Assembly: GCF_036924525.1 (NCBI RefSeq)
Contig: NZ_JAZHRU010000001.1
Coordinates: 2,633,001 to 2,697,000 of the forward strand
Direction: 5' to 3'
DNA from: Bradyrhizobium sp. AZCC 1719
GTDB taxonomy: Bacteria > Pseudomonadota > Alphaproteobacteria > Rhizobiales > Xanthobacteraceae
DNA length: 64,000 nucleotides
A model generated the notes under the pieces. The model was not told where the DNA came from, did not search any database, and was given only the letters and a program-made list of their open reading frames with translations. Below, piece after piece: positions 8,399 through 17,559 of this stretch. The translations under genes were made by a program, and so were the position numbers. The stretch's first letter is position 1, and each line of letters starts with the position of its first letter.

Positions 8399-9121
8399 AT
8401 GAATACCAAAAAATATACCGCTGAAGCGATCGGCACGTTTTGGCTCACTTTTGCGGGATGCGGCAGCGCGGTCATCGCCGCCGGTTTTCCAGAGGTCGGT
8501 ATAGGCCTGGTCGGTGTGTCCCTGGCATTCGGCCTGAGCGTCGTGACCATGGCCTATGCGATCGGCCACATCTCCGGCTGTCATCTCAATCCCGCCGTCA
8601 CGATCGGTCTCGCGGCCGGCGGACGGTTTCCGGCACAGCAGATCGTTCCTTACGTGATCGCGCAGGTGATCGGTGCTGTCGCTGCCGCGGCGTTGCTCTA
8701 TGTGATCGCAAGCGGCGCGCCCGGCTTCGATCTGGCCAAGGGCTTTGCCTCCAACGGCTATGGCGCGCATTCGCCCGGTCAGTACGGCATGGTGGCCTGC
8801 TTCATCACCGAAGTGGTGATGACCATGACGTTCCTGTTCATCATCATGGGCGCCACCCATGGCAAGGCGCCTGCGGGCTTTGCGCCGCTCGCCATCGGAT
8901 TGGCGCTGGTGATGATCCATCTCGTCAGTATCCCCGTCACCAACACGTCGGTGAATCCCGCGCGCAGCACCGGGCCGGCGCTGTTCGTCGGCGGCTGGGC
9001 GCTGGCGCAGCTTTGGCTGTTCTGGGTGGCGCCCTTGATCGGCGGTGCGCTCGGCGGCGCGATCTATCGCTGGCTCAGCGAGGAGCCGGCCGGCGTCGTG
9101 GAAGGCTTGAAGACCGCCTGA
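8399..9121 (+). CDS. aqpZ: Aquaporin Z
   Basis: 240 residues with six transmembrane helices and both half-helix pore motifs: HLNPAVTIG near residue 63 and [13 protein letters not shown] near residue 185, the NPA boxes that meet in the water channel. The arginine after the second NPA is the selectivity-filter residue of water-specific aquaporins. The ATG at 8399 has gggaggcgag just upstream. It is divergent from rpsU and convergent with purK. It moves water, and perhaps small neutral solutes, across the inner membrane. Confidence 0.95.
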   Translation: MNTKKYTAEAIGTFWLTFAGCGSAVIAAGFPEVGIGLVGVSLAFGLSVVTMAYAIGHISGCHLNPAVTIGLAAGGRFPAQQIVPYVIAQVIGAVAAAALLYVIASGAPGFDLAKGFASNGYGAHSPGQYGMVACFITEVVMTMTFLFIIMGATHGKAPAGFAPLAIGLALVMIHLVSIPVTNTSVNPARSTGPALFVGGWALAQLWLFWVAPLIGGALGGAIYRWLSEEPAGVVEGLKTA

Positions 9122-9156
9122 TCTGCAGCGCGCTCGGCGAGAGCGCGGCGGGCGAG

Positions 9157-10260
9157 CTATTTCTTGATTGCCGGAGTCACTTCAGTGACATGGCCCATCT
9201 TGCGGCCCGGCCGCGGTGTGCCCTTGCCGTAGAGATGAACCGTGGCGCCGGGAACCGTCAGCCATTGCTCATAATCGAGGATATCGTCGCCGATCAGGTT
9301 GGTCATGGTGACCTGGCCGTGACGAACCGGCGTGCCGAGCGGCCAGCCGGCAATCGCCCGGATGTGCTGCTCGAACTGGGAGATCGAGGCGCCGTCCAGC
9401 GTCCAATGCCCGGAATTATGCACCCGCGGCGCGATCTCGTTGACCAGCACGTGCGGTCCGCCGTTTCCGGCAACGACGAACAGCTCGACCGCGAGCACGC
9501 CGACATAGTCGAGCGCATGGGCGATCTTCTCGGCAACGGCTCGCGCCTGTGCGGCCAGCTCATCCGATATCGCGGCCGGCACGCGCGAGAATTTCAGGAT
9601 GTGATCGCGATGCTCGTTTTCGGTGACGTCGTAGCATTCGACATGGCCATCCGCCGATCGCGCGGCGATCACGGAGATCTCGCGCTCGAAGGGAATGAAG
9701 GCTTCGAGGATCGCGGATTTGGTGCCTAGTTCTTCCCAGATGCGAATGGGGTCGTCGCCCTCGCGAATGATCGCCTGGCCCTTGCCGTCATAGCCGAAGC
9801 GGCGGGTCTTGATCACGGCGGGAAGGCCGATGCGGGCAATGGCGCTCTGCAGGGTTTCCACGGACGACACGTCGGCATAGTCGGCGGTGTCGACGCCGAG
9901 CCGCTTGACGAAATCCTTCTCGATCAGCCGGTCCTGCGTGGTTTCGAGGATTTTCTGCGCCGGCAACACCGGACGGCGCGCAGCCAGCACCATGGCGGTG
10001 GCGGCCGGCACGTTCTCGAATTCATAGGTGATGACGTCGACATCGTTGGCGAACAATTCGAGCGCCTCGACGTCGGCATATTCGGCACAGGTTGCGTTCA
10101 GCACCACGTCGAAGGCGGGCGAATCCGGGTCCGGCGAAAACACCTGGCATTTGAGGCCGAGGCGCGCCGCGGCCATGGCCAGCATCCGGCCCAATTGTCC
10201 GCCGCCGAGAATTCCGATGGTGTCGCCCGGCTTCAGCTTCACCTTGTCTGAAACCGTCAC
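9157..10260 (-). CDS. purK: 5-(carboxyamino)imidazole ribonucleotide synthase
   Basis: 367 residues of the ATP-grasp superfamily. The N-terminal pre-ATP-grasp segment is [29 protein letters not shown], the ATP-grasp core ([19 protein letters not shown]) and [18 protein letters not shown] are PurK signatures. It converts AIR, ATP and bicarbonate to N5-CAIR in purine synthesis. The start is a GTG at 10260 that overlaps the purE stop (GTGA), so purE and purK are translationally coupled. Its product is the substrate of PurE encoded just upstream. Confidence 0.96.
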   Translation of the reverse strand: MTVSDKVKLKPGDTIGILGGGQLGRMLAMAAARLGLKCQVFSPDPDSPAFDVVLNATCAEYADVEALELFANDVDVITYEFENVPAATAMVLAARRPVLPAQKILETTQDRLIEKDFVKRLGVDTADYADVSSVETLQSAIARIGLPAVIKTRRFGYDGKGQAIIREGDDPIRIWEELGTKSAILEAFIPFEREISVIAARSADGHVECYDVTENEHRDHILKFSRVPAAISDELAAQARAVAEKIAHALDYVGVLAVELFVVAGNGGPHVLVNEIAPRVHNSGHWTLDGASISQFEQHIRAIAGWPLGTPVRHGQVTMTNLIGDDILDYEQWLTVPGATVHLYGKGTPRPGRKMGHVTEVTPAIKK

Positions 10261-10745
10261 GCCGAACCCTCCGGGCGCTCCTTGACCGCATCCGTCTGCT
10301 GCTTGCGCCAGGCGGCCAATCGTGTCGCCAGCGCCGGGTCATTCAGCGCGAGCACGCTTGCCGCGAGCAGCGCGGCGTTGATGGCGCCGGCCTTGCCGAT
10401 CGCCAGCGTGCCGACGGGAACGCCAGCCGGCATCTGCACGATCGAGTACAGCGAATCGATCCCCAACAGCGCCTTGGATTCGACGGGAACGCCGAACACA
10501 GGGAGTTCCGTCAATGCTGCCGCCATACCGGGCAGGTGCGCCGCGCCACCGGCGCCGGCAATGATGACCTTGAAACCTTGAGCCTTGGCGCCCTTGGCGA
10601 AGGCGAACAGCCGGTCCGGGGTCCGGTGGGCCGAGACGATGCGCTTTTCGCAGCCGATCCCGAGCGCCGCCAACGTCTCGGCGGCGTGGCGCATGGTCTC
10701 CCAGTCGGACTGGCTGCCCATAATGATGGCGATCGGTGCGGTCAT
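10257..10745 (-). CDS. purE: 5-(carboxyamino)imidazole ribonucleotide mutase
   Basis: 162 residues with the class I PurE motifs [10 protein letters not shown] at the N-terminus, [10 protein letters not shown] with the catalytic histidine, and [16 protein letters not shown]. It rearranges N5-CAIR to CAIR, the step after PurK. First gene of a two-gene purEK operon on the minus strand; the 3' end overlaps the purK start by 4 bp. The 150 bp upstream (10746-10896) hold the divergent promoters for this operon and the GGDEF gene, with no clear riboswitch seen. Confidence 0.97.
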   Translation of the reverse strand: MTAPIAIIMGSQSDWETMRHAAETLAALGIGCEKRIVSAHRTPDRLFAFAKGAKAQGFKVIIAGAGGAAHLPGMAAALTELPVFGVPVESKALLGIDSLYSIVQMPAGVPVGTLAIGKAGAINAALLAASVLALNDPALATRLAAWRKQQTDAVKERPEGSA

Positions 10746-10896
10746 CTCGTCAATTCTGTTCGGGAATCCAGAAACATAGGCCGATTATAGGGTCGGCCCG
10801 GGGCTCATCCAAGGCGTGGCAAGGGATCAGGAATGGACTATCCTGTCTTGGTGAATCCCGGCAAGCCTTCATAAGCGTGCCTGCACAGGGAAGGCC

Positions 10897-11583
10897 ATGA
10901 AGAAGAAAACCAGGGCGACCGCCTCCAGGGCCGGAAAACGCCCCAAAAACGCGGCTTCCGGGCGAAAATCCGCACCGCGGCGATCGCCGCCACCGGCATC
11001 CCGGCCGCCGGCAACTTCCAACGAAACCAAGACGACGATTCGCCGGCTGAAAGCGCAACTCGCCCGGACTCAAGCGCAGATCGAGGAACTTCAGGCCTCC
11101 GCCGATACCGACTTCCTGTTGGGCATCCCGAACCGGCGCGGTTTCGAGCGCGAGCTCAATCGCGCGATCGCCTACATGAAGCGGTATCGCGCCAGCGGTG
11201 CCCTGGTCTTGCTCGACGTCGATCGGCTGAAGCCGATCAACGACGCCTTCGGACATGCCGCGGGCGACCAGGTGCTCAAGGCCATTGCCGCGGCGCTGCT
11301 GGCGCAGGTGCGCTCTTCCGACATGGTGGGCCGGCTCGGCGGCGACGAGTTTGCGCTGCTGTTGTGGAATCTCAGCGAGACCGACGCCAGGGCCAAGGCG
11401 GCCGCGTTGGAGGAGGCGATCGATCGCCTCAGCTTCGTGTTCGATGGCCGAACCATTACCGCGGGCGCCTCCGCGGGCGTCTCTGTGCTCGATACCCACT
11501 CCGAAGCCGGCCGCGCGCTGGAAGCGGCCGACAGCGCCATGTATGTGCGCAAGGCGCTGCGGCGGCATGAGGCGAAGGCGTAG
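10897..11583 (+). CDS. Soluble GGDEF-domain diguanylate cyclase
   Basis: 228 residues. A basic, Pro/Arg/Lys-rich N-terminal 45 residues lead into a short coiled-coil (about 46-70, IRRLKAQLARTQAQIEELQ) and a complete GGDEF domain. The motifs LLGIPNRRGFERELNRAI, VLLDVDRLKPINDAFGHAAG and the active-site RLGGDEFALL are intact, predicting synthesis of c-di-GMP from two GTP. The inhibitory RxxD site is not evident five residues before GGDEF. There are no membrane spans or sensor domain, so the coiled coil may mediate dimerisation. The ATG has gggaaggcc upstream. Confidence 0.88.
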   Translation: MKKKTRATASRAGKRPKNAASGRKSAPRRSPPPASRPPATSNETKTTIRRLKAQLARTQAQIEELQASADTDFLLGIPNRRGFERELNRAIAYMKRYRASGALVLLDVDRLKPINDAFGHAAGDQVLKAIAAALLAQVRSSDMVGRLGGDEFALLLWNLSETDARAKAAALEEAIDRLSFVFDGRTITAGASAGVSVLDTHSEAGRALEAADSAMYVRKALRRHEAKA

Positions 11584-11598
11584 GGTAGGCAAAGATCT

Positions 11599-11685
11599 GT
11601 AGGGTGGGCAAAGGCGTTCTTACGCCGTGCCCACCATCTCTCTGGCGAGCATGATGGTGGGCACGCTGCGCTTTGCCCACCCTAC
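11599..11685. repeat. Palindromic intergenic repeat, GTAGGGTGGGCAAAG family
   Basis: An 87-bp imperfect palindrome starting gtagggtgggcaaaggcg and ending with the inverted form ctttgcccaccctac, with an inner inverted pair gtgcccaccat/atggtgggcac. The same family occurs at 41144-41380, where it is interrupted by another element. A further degenerate arm (gtagggtaggcaaag) lies directly to its left at 11580-11594. It sits just after the stop of the GGDEF gene. REP-like elements of this sort are scattered in Bradyrhizobium intergenic regions. Confidence 0.85.
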
Positions 11686-11693
11686 GACGACTC

Positions 11694-11945
11694 CTACAAC
11701 CCGCTGAGATCGTCCGGCACGTTGCCGAACTTGCGCAGCAGCTTCGCGTCGCCGAATTCACCCATCATGGGATCGCCGCTGCGGCTGAAGGCAACGGCGC
11801 CGATGCTGCCGGCCATCCGCGACATCGTCTCGGCGCGCCGCAACGCGGTGGTTGGGCTCTGGCATTCTTCCGCGGCGCCCGCCACCGGCGAGCCGCTATC
11901 GTCCTGCAGGAATGGCATTGCGACGTAGTAGGTGACATCGGCCAT
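11694..11945 (-). CDS. Conserved-looking hypothetical protein, 83 residues
   Basis: Begins MADVTYYVAMPFLQDDSGSP and ends KLLRKFGNVPDDLSGL. A central segment (TTALRRAETMSRMAGSIGAV) is probably helical, with a Gly/Asp-rich tail. There is no signal peptide or membrane span and no recognised domain. Codon use (GC-rich third positions) supports coding. It precedes a second small minus-strand gene by 27 bp, and the two may be co-transcribed. Confidence 0.65.
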   Translation of the reverse strand: MADVTYYVAMPFLQDDSGSPVAGAAEECQSPTTALRRAETMSRMAGSIGAVAFSRSGDPMMGEFGDAKLLRKFGNVPDDLSGL

Positions 11946-11972
11946 TGTATCGCTCCAGTGTGATCGTTCAGA

Positions 11973-12179
11973 TCAGGCCGCGTTGCTACTCGCACGTTTG
12001 GCCGGCACACAGCCGGCCGCTATCGCGGCCTGCAGCTCCTCCAGTTCGATTTCCAGATACTCGTTCGCCATGATCAGCGCCTTGATGGTCGAGCGCAGAT
12101 TGCCGTCGCACATCGCAATCGCCTGATCGCAGGCCTGCTCGTAACGGTTGTTGTCTGACAAGGGCGGTGTGGCGGACAT
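11973..12179 (-). CDS. Hypothetical 68-residue helical protein
   Basis: Reads MSATPPLSDNNRYEQACDQA, then IAMCDGNLRSTIKALIMANE and YLEIELEELQAAIAAGCVP. It is mostly alpha-helical, with an acidic amphipathic helix near residues 42-56. No domain is recognised. Upstream at the 5' end is cgggagtccagcc, an acceptable ribosome site. The gene lies 27 bp upstream of the 83-residue gene on the same strand. The next 200 bp to the right hold no gene I can support. Confidence 0.6.
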   Translation of the reverse strand: MSATPPLSDNNRYEQACDQAIAMCDGNLRSTIKALIMANEYLEIELEELQAAIAAGCVPAKRASSNAA

Positions 12180-12382
12180 GGCTGGACTCCCGAGGCTGGC
12201 GGCAGGAAGGCATGTTCTCTTTTTGTTCTATTCGAGTCAAGCCGCATCCGCCAGCCGGAGGCCCTTTTTTGCTGGCCGCCCGGCAAGCTCATCGCGCCGC
12301 GTCGTGTGGATGTCGGGGAAAAGAATCTGCCGAAGGCGGACTGGTTGCGCGCCGAACTAACGGAGCGCGGCAAGCGCAACGA

Positions 12383-12589
12383 TCAGGCGATGATGTCAGG
12401 CGTGATCTGGTCTTCGATGAAGGCGATGCGGTCGCGCAATTGCAGCTTGCGTTTCTTCAGCCGCTGCAGCCGCAACAAGTCCGGCGCTGGCGACTGATGC
12501 AGCGCGTCGATCGCCGCATCGAGATCGCGATGCTCCTGCTGCAGCCTGGCGAGCTCGGTTTCAAGCTCGCGCTCATCATCGTCGGTCAT
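12383..12589 (-). CDS. YdcH/DUF465 family miniprotein
   Basis: 68 residues, almost wholly a pair of helices: MTDDDERELETELARLQQEH, RDLDAAIDALHQSPAPDLLR, LQRLKKRKLQLRDRIAFIED. The LxxLKKRKLxLRDxI segment is the DUF465/YdcH signature, a short antiparallel coiled-coil found as tandem or clustered genes in alphaproteobacteria. Function is unknown. A second family member is encoded divergently 240 bp away. Confidence 0.85.
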   Translation of the reverse strand: MTDDDERELETELARLQQEHRDLDAAIDALHQSPAPDLLRLQRLKKRKLQLRDRIAFIEDQITPDIIA

Positions 12590-12829
12590 GGTGTACGTTA
12601 GCTGAAAGCGCGATCAGGTTGCGAACGGATTCTTCGGAAGCTGGCGGTGAATATCGTCCCTGCGAGGCCGCTCCGCAAGCTGATCGGGTTCCATAGTCAC
12701 GATTGGTTACAGATAAATCCGAAAATATGAGAGGCCCCGATTCTGGATACCCATCGACAGATTCGGCGACTGGTGTACACTCGCGCGTCCGGATCGAACC
12801 TGAGGTTTAACCCACCGAGGAGATTTCGT

Positions 12830-13015
12830 ATGGCACTACAGGCGCATCTTGTTGAACTTGAACGTAAACACAAGATTCTCGAGAATGAATTGCACGAAGC
12901 GCTCGTGCACCTTTCCACAGACGACCTGCAAATTGTCGAGTTGAAGCGCCGCAAGTTGATGGTCAAGGATCAGATCGAGCGGTTGAAGCAAACCGCCGAC
13001 GAAACCCTCCACTAG
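12830..13015 (+). CDS. YdcH/DUF465 family miniprotein
   Basis: 61 residues from the ATG at 12830, which follows the strong ribosome site gaggagattt. The sequence MALQAHLVELERKHKILENE with the later VELKRRKLMVKDQIERLKQ is the DUF465 helical hairpin. An open frame continues 19 codons upstream but without a ribosome site. With the minus-strand copy at 12383-12589 it forms a divergent pair, so the two may be paralogues that associate; their cellular role is not known. Confidence 0.88.
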   Translation: MALQAHLVELERKHKILENELHEALVHLSTDDLQIVELKRRKLMVKDQIERLKQTADETLH

Positions 13016-13088
13016 TAGTCCAGCAAAGTATCGAAAATCCCCACACGGCCGGATGGGCGTCGATGCGCTCGTCCGCCTGTCGGTGATG

Positions 13089-14192
13089 TCACAGCTCCAC
13101 CAGCGCGCCGACATGATCGGCGATCGCGAGCGATGACGTCAGTCCCGGCGATTCGATGCCGAACAGGTTGATCAGTCCGGCGATGCCGTGATCGGCAGGA
13201 CCCTGGATGAGAAAATCCTGCGTGGCGACGGCCGGCGGCACGATTTTCGGCCGGATTCCGGAATAGCTCGGCATCAGCGCGCCGTCCGGCAGCGTCGGCC
13301 AATAGCGCCGGATCGCGGGATAGAATCGCTCGGCGCGGGCAGGGTCCACCGCATAGTCGATGCTCTCGACCCATTCGACGTCGGGGCCGAACCGGGCCTG
13401 TCCGGCCATGTCGAGGGTGAGGTGCACGCCCAGCCCACCGGGCTCCGGCACCGGGTAGATCAGGCGCGAAAATGGAGCTCGCGCACTGCAGCTAAAATAA
13501 TTGCCCTTCGCGAGATAAGCGCAGGGAATCATTTCGATCGGCATGCCATCAATGTTGCGCGCCACCGCGGGCGCGCCCAATCCGGCCGAGTTCACGAGCA
13601 GGTTGCACGCAAGGGTCATCGGCGCATCGCCGCCGGCTTCGATTTCGATACGACCGGTGTTGGTTCGCGCGTGCAGCAGCGGGGTGTGGAATGCGAAAGC
13701 CGCGCCGGCTTCTTCCGCATCGCCCCGCAGCGCCAGCATGTAGGCGTGGCTGTCGATGATGCCGGTGGACGGCGACAACAGCGCCGCGTCGCAATTCAAC
13801 GCCGGCTCCAGTTCGCGCGCCGCTTCGCCCGTCAGCAACTGCATGTCGTCGACGCCATTGGCCTCGGCATGCGCACGGATCGATTGCAGCTTCTCGGTTT
13901 CCTTCGGCGTCGTCGCCACGATCAGCTTGCCGCAATTGCGGTGTGGAATGCCGTGGTCGCTGCAATACCGGTAGAGCGCGCGCTTGCCGCTGACGCACAT
14001 CTGCGCCATCAGGCTGCCGGCGCGGTAATAGATGCCGGCATGAATCACCTCGCTGTTGCGCGAGGAGGTGACGGTACCGATGCCCTCGGCGGCCTCGAGC
14101 ACGATGACTTCGCGGCCCGCCTGGGCCAGGCGCCGTGCGATCGCGAGCCCGATCACCCCCGCTCCGATGACGACGCAATCGACCTTGTCCAT
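13089..14192 (-). CDS. FAD-dependent oxidoreductase, L-2-hydroxyglutarate oxidase (LhgO)-like
   Basis: 367 residues from the ATG at 14192. The N-terminal FAD loop is [20 protein letters not shown] with the ribose-binding acid in [11 protein letters not shown]. It is followed by [15 protein letters not shown], very close to the S-S-x-N-S-x-V-I-H-[SA]-G-I-Y-Y segment typical of L-2-hydroxyglutarate oxidase/dehydrogenase, and the C-terminal [19 protein letters not shown] closes the DAO-type fold. LhgO oxidises L-2-hydroxyglutarate to 2-oxoglutarate with electrons passing to the membrane chain. Related 2-hydroxyacid oxidases cannot be excluded. Twenty more in-frame codons upstream lack a ribosome site. 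Confidence 0.8.
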   Translation of the reverse strand: MDKVDCVVIGAGVIGLAIARRLAQAGREVIVLEAAEGIGTVTSSRNSEVIHAGIYYRAGSLMAQMCVSGKRALYRYCSDHGIPHRNCGKLIVATTPKETEKLQSIRAHAEANGVDDMQLLTGEAARELEPALNCDAALLSPSTGIIDSHAYMLALRGDAEEAGAAFAFHTPLLHARTNTGRIEIEAGGDAPMTLACNLLVNSAGLGAPAVARNIDGMPIEMIPCAYLAKGNYFSCSARAPFSRLIYPVPEPGGLGVHLTLDMAGQARFGPDVEWVESIDYAVDPARAERFYPAIRRYWPTLPDGALMPSYSGIRPKIVPPAVATQDFLIQGPADHGIAGLINLFGIESPGLTSSLAIADHVGALVEL

Positions 14193-14450
14193 GTCAGCTT
14201 CAGGCCCGGAAATCTGGCGCAGGAATCGGCGCTTGCCACGCTCGGCAATCATCGTTGCGTTCGGTGGAGCTGTCGAACAACCCGTTGGTTTGCCTCGAAA
14301 TACGCAGTAAACGCAGTTCCATTAACGAAGCATTAATCATGTCGGGCCAATTGCCGTAATTTGGGTCGTATTTTAGAATTGTGCGGGTAGTCGTTTACCC
14401 GATCCAAACCCGTCAAGCCAGACACTCCGCCCGCAAACCTCGGGTGGGTA

Positions 14451-17156
14451 ATGGCTGACAGCAACCGGCAGGCAGGACGGAAGAATTGGATTCCGGCGCA
14501 GGCCCTCGCCTGTCTGCTCGCCATTGCTGCGCCGTGCGGGCCGGCGTGGGGGGCCGCATCCTCCAGCAGCTTTGCGCCGGCGAGCTATATCGGGGAATTC
14601 GATTCCGCCATGGTCTGGGAGTTCCTGATCGGCGGGATCGTCGTCGTCTCCTTCCTGGCCGCGATCGGTATCTGGATTTTGTCGGCGCTGCGCGGGGCGA
14701 AGCGCGCGCAATTGCAGCGCAGCGCGTTCATCAGTTCGGCGCTCAACAATCTCAACCAGGGCGTGATGATGACCAACGCGCAAAACCGCGTGGTCTTCTG
14801 CAACGACCGTTTCCTCGAAATGTACGGGCTGAGCCGCACCGAGATTTCGAGCAGCATGACCGGCCGCGAACTGCTTCAACTGCGGCGCGAGCGGGGACTG
14901 CTCAATCTTACCGTCGAGGAGTTCGGCAACCTTGCCCGCCGCCCGGAAGGTGTCGTCACCGAACTGCCGAACGGCCGATCGGTGTTGTCGAAGATCTTCC
15001 GCCTGCCCAATGGCGGGACGATCGGAACGCATGAGGATTGCACCGAGCAGCGCCAATTGTCGCGCAAGCTGGCATCGACCACCAAATTTCTGGAATCGGT
15101 GCTCGACAACGTTCCGGTCTGCGTCGCCGCCAAGAACATCGAGGACGGCCGCTATATCTTCGCCAACCGTGCGTTCGAGCGATTCTCGCGCTTCTCCCGC
15201 GATCACATCATCGGCAAGCGCGCCGACGAGATCTCTCGGCCCGAAACCGCGAAAAGCATCGAAGCGGCGGACCAGGCGGCGCTGACCGCGCCGGAAGGCT
15301 ATCACCGCAGCGAATACGTCGTCGAACGGGGCGAAGAAAAGCGCGTTGTCTCCGCAAACCGCGTCGTCGCGCGCAACGAGAACAATAAGCCGGAATTCCT
15401 GATTACGCTGTTCGACGACGTCACCGACCGCCGGTCGCTGTCGCGCGAACTCGAAAACACCAAGAAATTCCTCGAGCTGGTGGTCGACAACATCCCGGTA
15501 TCGCTGATCGTGGAGCGCGTCAGCGATGGGCGCTACCTGCTCGCCAACCGCAGCGCCGAAACCATTCTCAATCGCCGCCGCGAGGATGCCACAGGCCTGA
15601 CCGCTACCGACATCTTCAATCCGCGTGAAGCCAAGCTGATCATCGCGCGCGACGAGGCCGCGATCAAGAAGCGCGGCCTGCTCACCGAAGAGCACCCGAT
15701 ATCCACCAAGGACGGGCTGCGGCTGTTCCTGACCCGCCGCATGACGGTACTCGACGAGGCCGGCGAGCCGCAATATCTGATCAAGACCCATGAGGACGTC
15801 ACCGATCGCCGCCAGACCGAGTCGCGTATGGCGCACATGGCCTACCATGACGGTCTGACGGATCTGCCGAACCGCGCCGCCTTCCTGCAGGCGCTGGCCC
15901 AGATGATCGAGGCCTGTGCCGGCACTGACGAGGAATTCGCGGTGCTGTGCGTCGACCTCGACGGCTTGAAGGAAATCAACGACGTGTTCGGCCACGCAAT
16001 GGGCGACAAGCTCCTGATCGAGGTTGCAGGCCGCATCCAGGCCTGCGCCCGGGGTGGCGTGGTGGCCCGGCTCTCCGGCGACGAGTTCGGCCTGATCATC
16101 GACGGCAAGCAGCCGGAGGCGGGCAAGGCGCTTGCCGAAAAACTCGCGCAGACGATGTCGGACGAGTTCGTGATCGACGGCAAGTCGGTGCGGACCGGGG
16201 TGACGACCGGCATCTCGGTATTTCCGCATAATGGTTCGGATGCGGCTTCGCTGCTGGCCAATTCCGGCGCGGCGCTGTTCCGCGCCAAGCAGAAGTCGCG
16301 TGGCTCGATCAGCATTTTCGAACCGGAGATGGACCAGCAGATCCGCGACCGCCGCGTGCTGCACCAGGATCTCTCGATGGCGATCAGGAACGGCGAATTG
16401 TCGCTGTACTACCAGCCGCAGGCCGCGGCGGGCTCGACGATCGCCAACAGCAAGGTCATCGGCTTCGAGGCGCTGGCGCGCTGGATACATCCGGTGCGCG
16501 GCTTCGTGTCGCCCGGCGATTTCATTCCACTTGCCGAAGAAAGCGGCCTGATCGTCGAAATGGGCGTCTGGATCCTGCGCGAAGCCTGCCGGGAGGCTGC
16601 CTCCTGGCCGGTGCCGATGCAGATCGCCGTCAACCTGTCGCCGGCGCAATTCATGCATGGCGATTTGGTCAGCCTGGTGCATTCGATCCTGCTCGAGACT
16701 GGCCTCGCGCCCGACCGGCTCGAGCTCGAAATCACCGAAGGCGTGCTGATCGAGGATTTTGACCGCGGTCTGGCACTGCTACGGCGGCTGAAGGCGCTCG
16801 GCGTGCGCATCTCGATGGACGATTTCGGTTCCGGCTATTCCTCGCTGAGCTATCTGCAGGCCTTCCCGTTCGACAAGATCAAGATCGACCGCGCCTTCGT
16901 CATGAATCTCGGGCGCAATCCGCAATCGGCGGCGATCGTGCGCGCCGTCATCGATCTCGGCCACGGCCTCGAAATGTCGATTGTTGCCGAAGGCGTGGAG
17001 ACCCAGGAACAGCTCGGCTTCCTCGCCGACGAGGGCTGCGACGCGGTGCAGGGCTATTTCCTCGGCAAGCCCCAGCCTATCGGGCACTACGCCGGGCTGG
17101 TCGGCCGCAGTGCCGCAAATGCCGTCGAGACTGCGCGCAAGCTCGCCAGCGCCTGA
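14451..17156 (+). CDS. Membrane PAS-GGDEF-EAL c-di-GMP signalling protein
   Basis: 901 residues. A signal/anchor helix (about 17-35) and a second span (about 59-81, EFLIGGIVVVSFLAAIGIWIL) are followed by three PAS-like domains (roughly 95-205, 208-325 and 330-450), a GGDEF domain (about 460-620) and an EAL domain (about 640-890). The cyclase motif reads RLSGDEFGLI, with serine in place of the first glycine. The phosphodiesterase has EALARW, ELEITEGVL, DDFGSGYSSL and VAEGVETQEQL, all metal and substrate residues as in active EAL enzymes. The likely net activity is c-di-GMP breakdown controlled by PAS input. Divergent from the LhgO-like gene. Confidence 0.93.
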   Translation: MADSNRQAGRKNWIPAQALACLLAIAAPCGPAWGAASSSSFAPASYIGEFDSAMVWEFLIGGIVVVSFLAAIGIWILSALRGAKRAQLQRSAFISSALNNLNQGVMMTNAQNRVVFCNDRFLEMYGLSRTEISSSMTGRELLQLRRERGLLNLTVEEFGNLARRPEGVVTELPNGRSVLSKIFRLPNGGTIGTHEDCTEQRQLSRKLASTTKFLESVLDNVPVCVAAKNIEDGRYIFANRAFERFSRFSRDHIIGKRADEISRPETAKSIEAADQAALTAPEGYHRSEYVVERGEEKRVVSANRVVARNENNKPEFLITLFDDVTDRRSLSRELENTKKFLELVVDNIPVSLIVERVSDGRYLLANRSAETILNRRREDATGLTATDIFNPREAKLIIARDEAAIKKRGLLTEEHPISTKDGLRLFLTRRMTVLDEAGEPQYLIKTHEDVTDRRQTESRMAHMAYHDGLTDLPNRAAFLQALAQMIEACAGTDEEFAVLCVDLDGLKEINDVFGHAMGDKLLIEVAGRIQACARGGVVARLSGDEFGLIIDGKQPEAGKALAEKLAQTMSDEFVIDGKSVRTGVTTGISVFPHNGSDAASLLANSGAALFRAKQKSRGSISIFEPEMDQQIRDRRVLHQDLSMAIRNGELSLYYQPQAAAGSTIANSKVIGFEALARWIHPVRGFVSPGDFIPLAEESGLIVEMGVWILREACREAASWPVPMQIAVNLSPAQFMHGDLVSLVHSILLETGLAPDRLELEITEGVLIEDFDRGLALLRRLKALGVRISMDDFGSGYSSLSYLQAFPFDKIKIDRAFVMNLGRNPQSAAIVRAVIDLGHGLEMSIVAEGVETQEQLGFLADEGCDAVQGYFLGKPQPIGHYAGLVGRSAANAVETARKLASA

Positions 17157-17318
17157 TTCCGCTAAATTGCGTCACCGATGTCTCACGACCCAATGATGCC
17201 ATTGAGCGCGTAACCTTTCGGGCTTTTCGGATTTGAGCCCGACGAGGCCTTTGCTTGCCTTCCTTTGCAGGCCCGGCTAGTTTGACGGCCTATCTGATCG
17301 AGAAAGGAGGGCTGTGCG

Positions 17319-17390
17319 GTGACGACATTTTTCCGGCACTATCGCCAGCATGGCCCCGTCAACGCCCTGCAAATGCGTTTGCAGGGCTGA
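17319..17390 (+). CDS. Probable 23-residue leader peptide of the ABC-F gene
   Basis: A short frame starting at GTG (17319) eight bases after a near-perfect Shine-Dalgarno aaaggagg (17303-17310) and ending at TGA (17388-17390). The peptide begins MTTFFRHYRQHG and ends ALQMRLQG. Its last eight codons are one strand-pair of a perfect 10-bp hairpin (17364-17387), so translation through it must change the RNA fold. Leader peptides of this design precede many ABC-F antibiotic-resistance and ribosome-protection genes. The region 17157-17318 before it holds no other gene. Assignment rests on ribosome site, hairpin and position. Confidence 0.55.
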   Translation: MTTFFRHYRQHGPVNALQMRLQG

Positions 17391-17551
17391 CCAGAGACCC
17401 TTCGCAAATCTCTTCCTGGTCTGCCCCCGTGGCAATGCGGCGTCGAACGTTTGCTCGCTCGCGCCTGCATTTCGGTAACTCGCCGCGCTCCGACACCAAC
17501 ATCCGGTGATGGCTGCATGCCCCGGACGTCGTGATCGCCGGCAAGACCAGG
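17364..17551 (+). promoter_or_regulatory. Candidate attenuator between leader peptide and ABC-F gene
   Basis: Three pairings are visible. First, gccctgcaaa (17364-17373) with tttgcagggc (17378-17387), a 10-bp stem with loop tgcg inside the leader. Second, gaccag (17389-17394, overlapping the leader stop) with ctggtc (17416-17421). Third, cctggtct (17415-17422) with agaccagg (17544-17551), which would cover the purines just ahead of the ABC-F start at 17560. The second and third are mutually exclusive. No T-run follows the first stem, favouring control of translation over transcription termination. This is inferred from inspection, without energy calculations. Confidence 0.4.
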
Positions 17552-17559
17552 GATAGATC

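Noticed and set aside
14373..16682. A 769-codon minus-strand frame inside the PAS-GGDEF-EAL gene
   Set aside because: Antisense shadow of a gene with intact GGDEF and EAL motifs; composition typical of reverse frames in GC-rich DNA.
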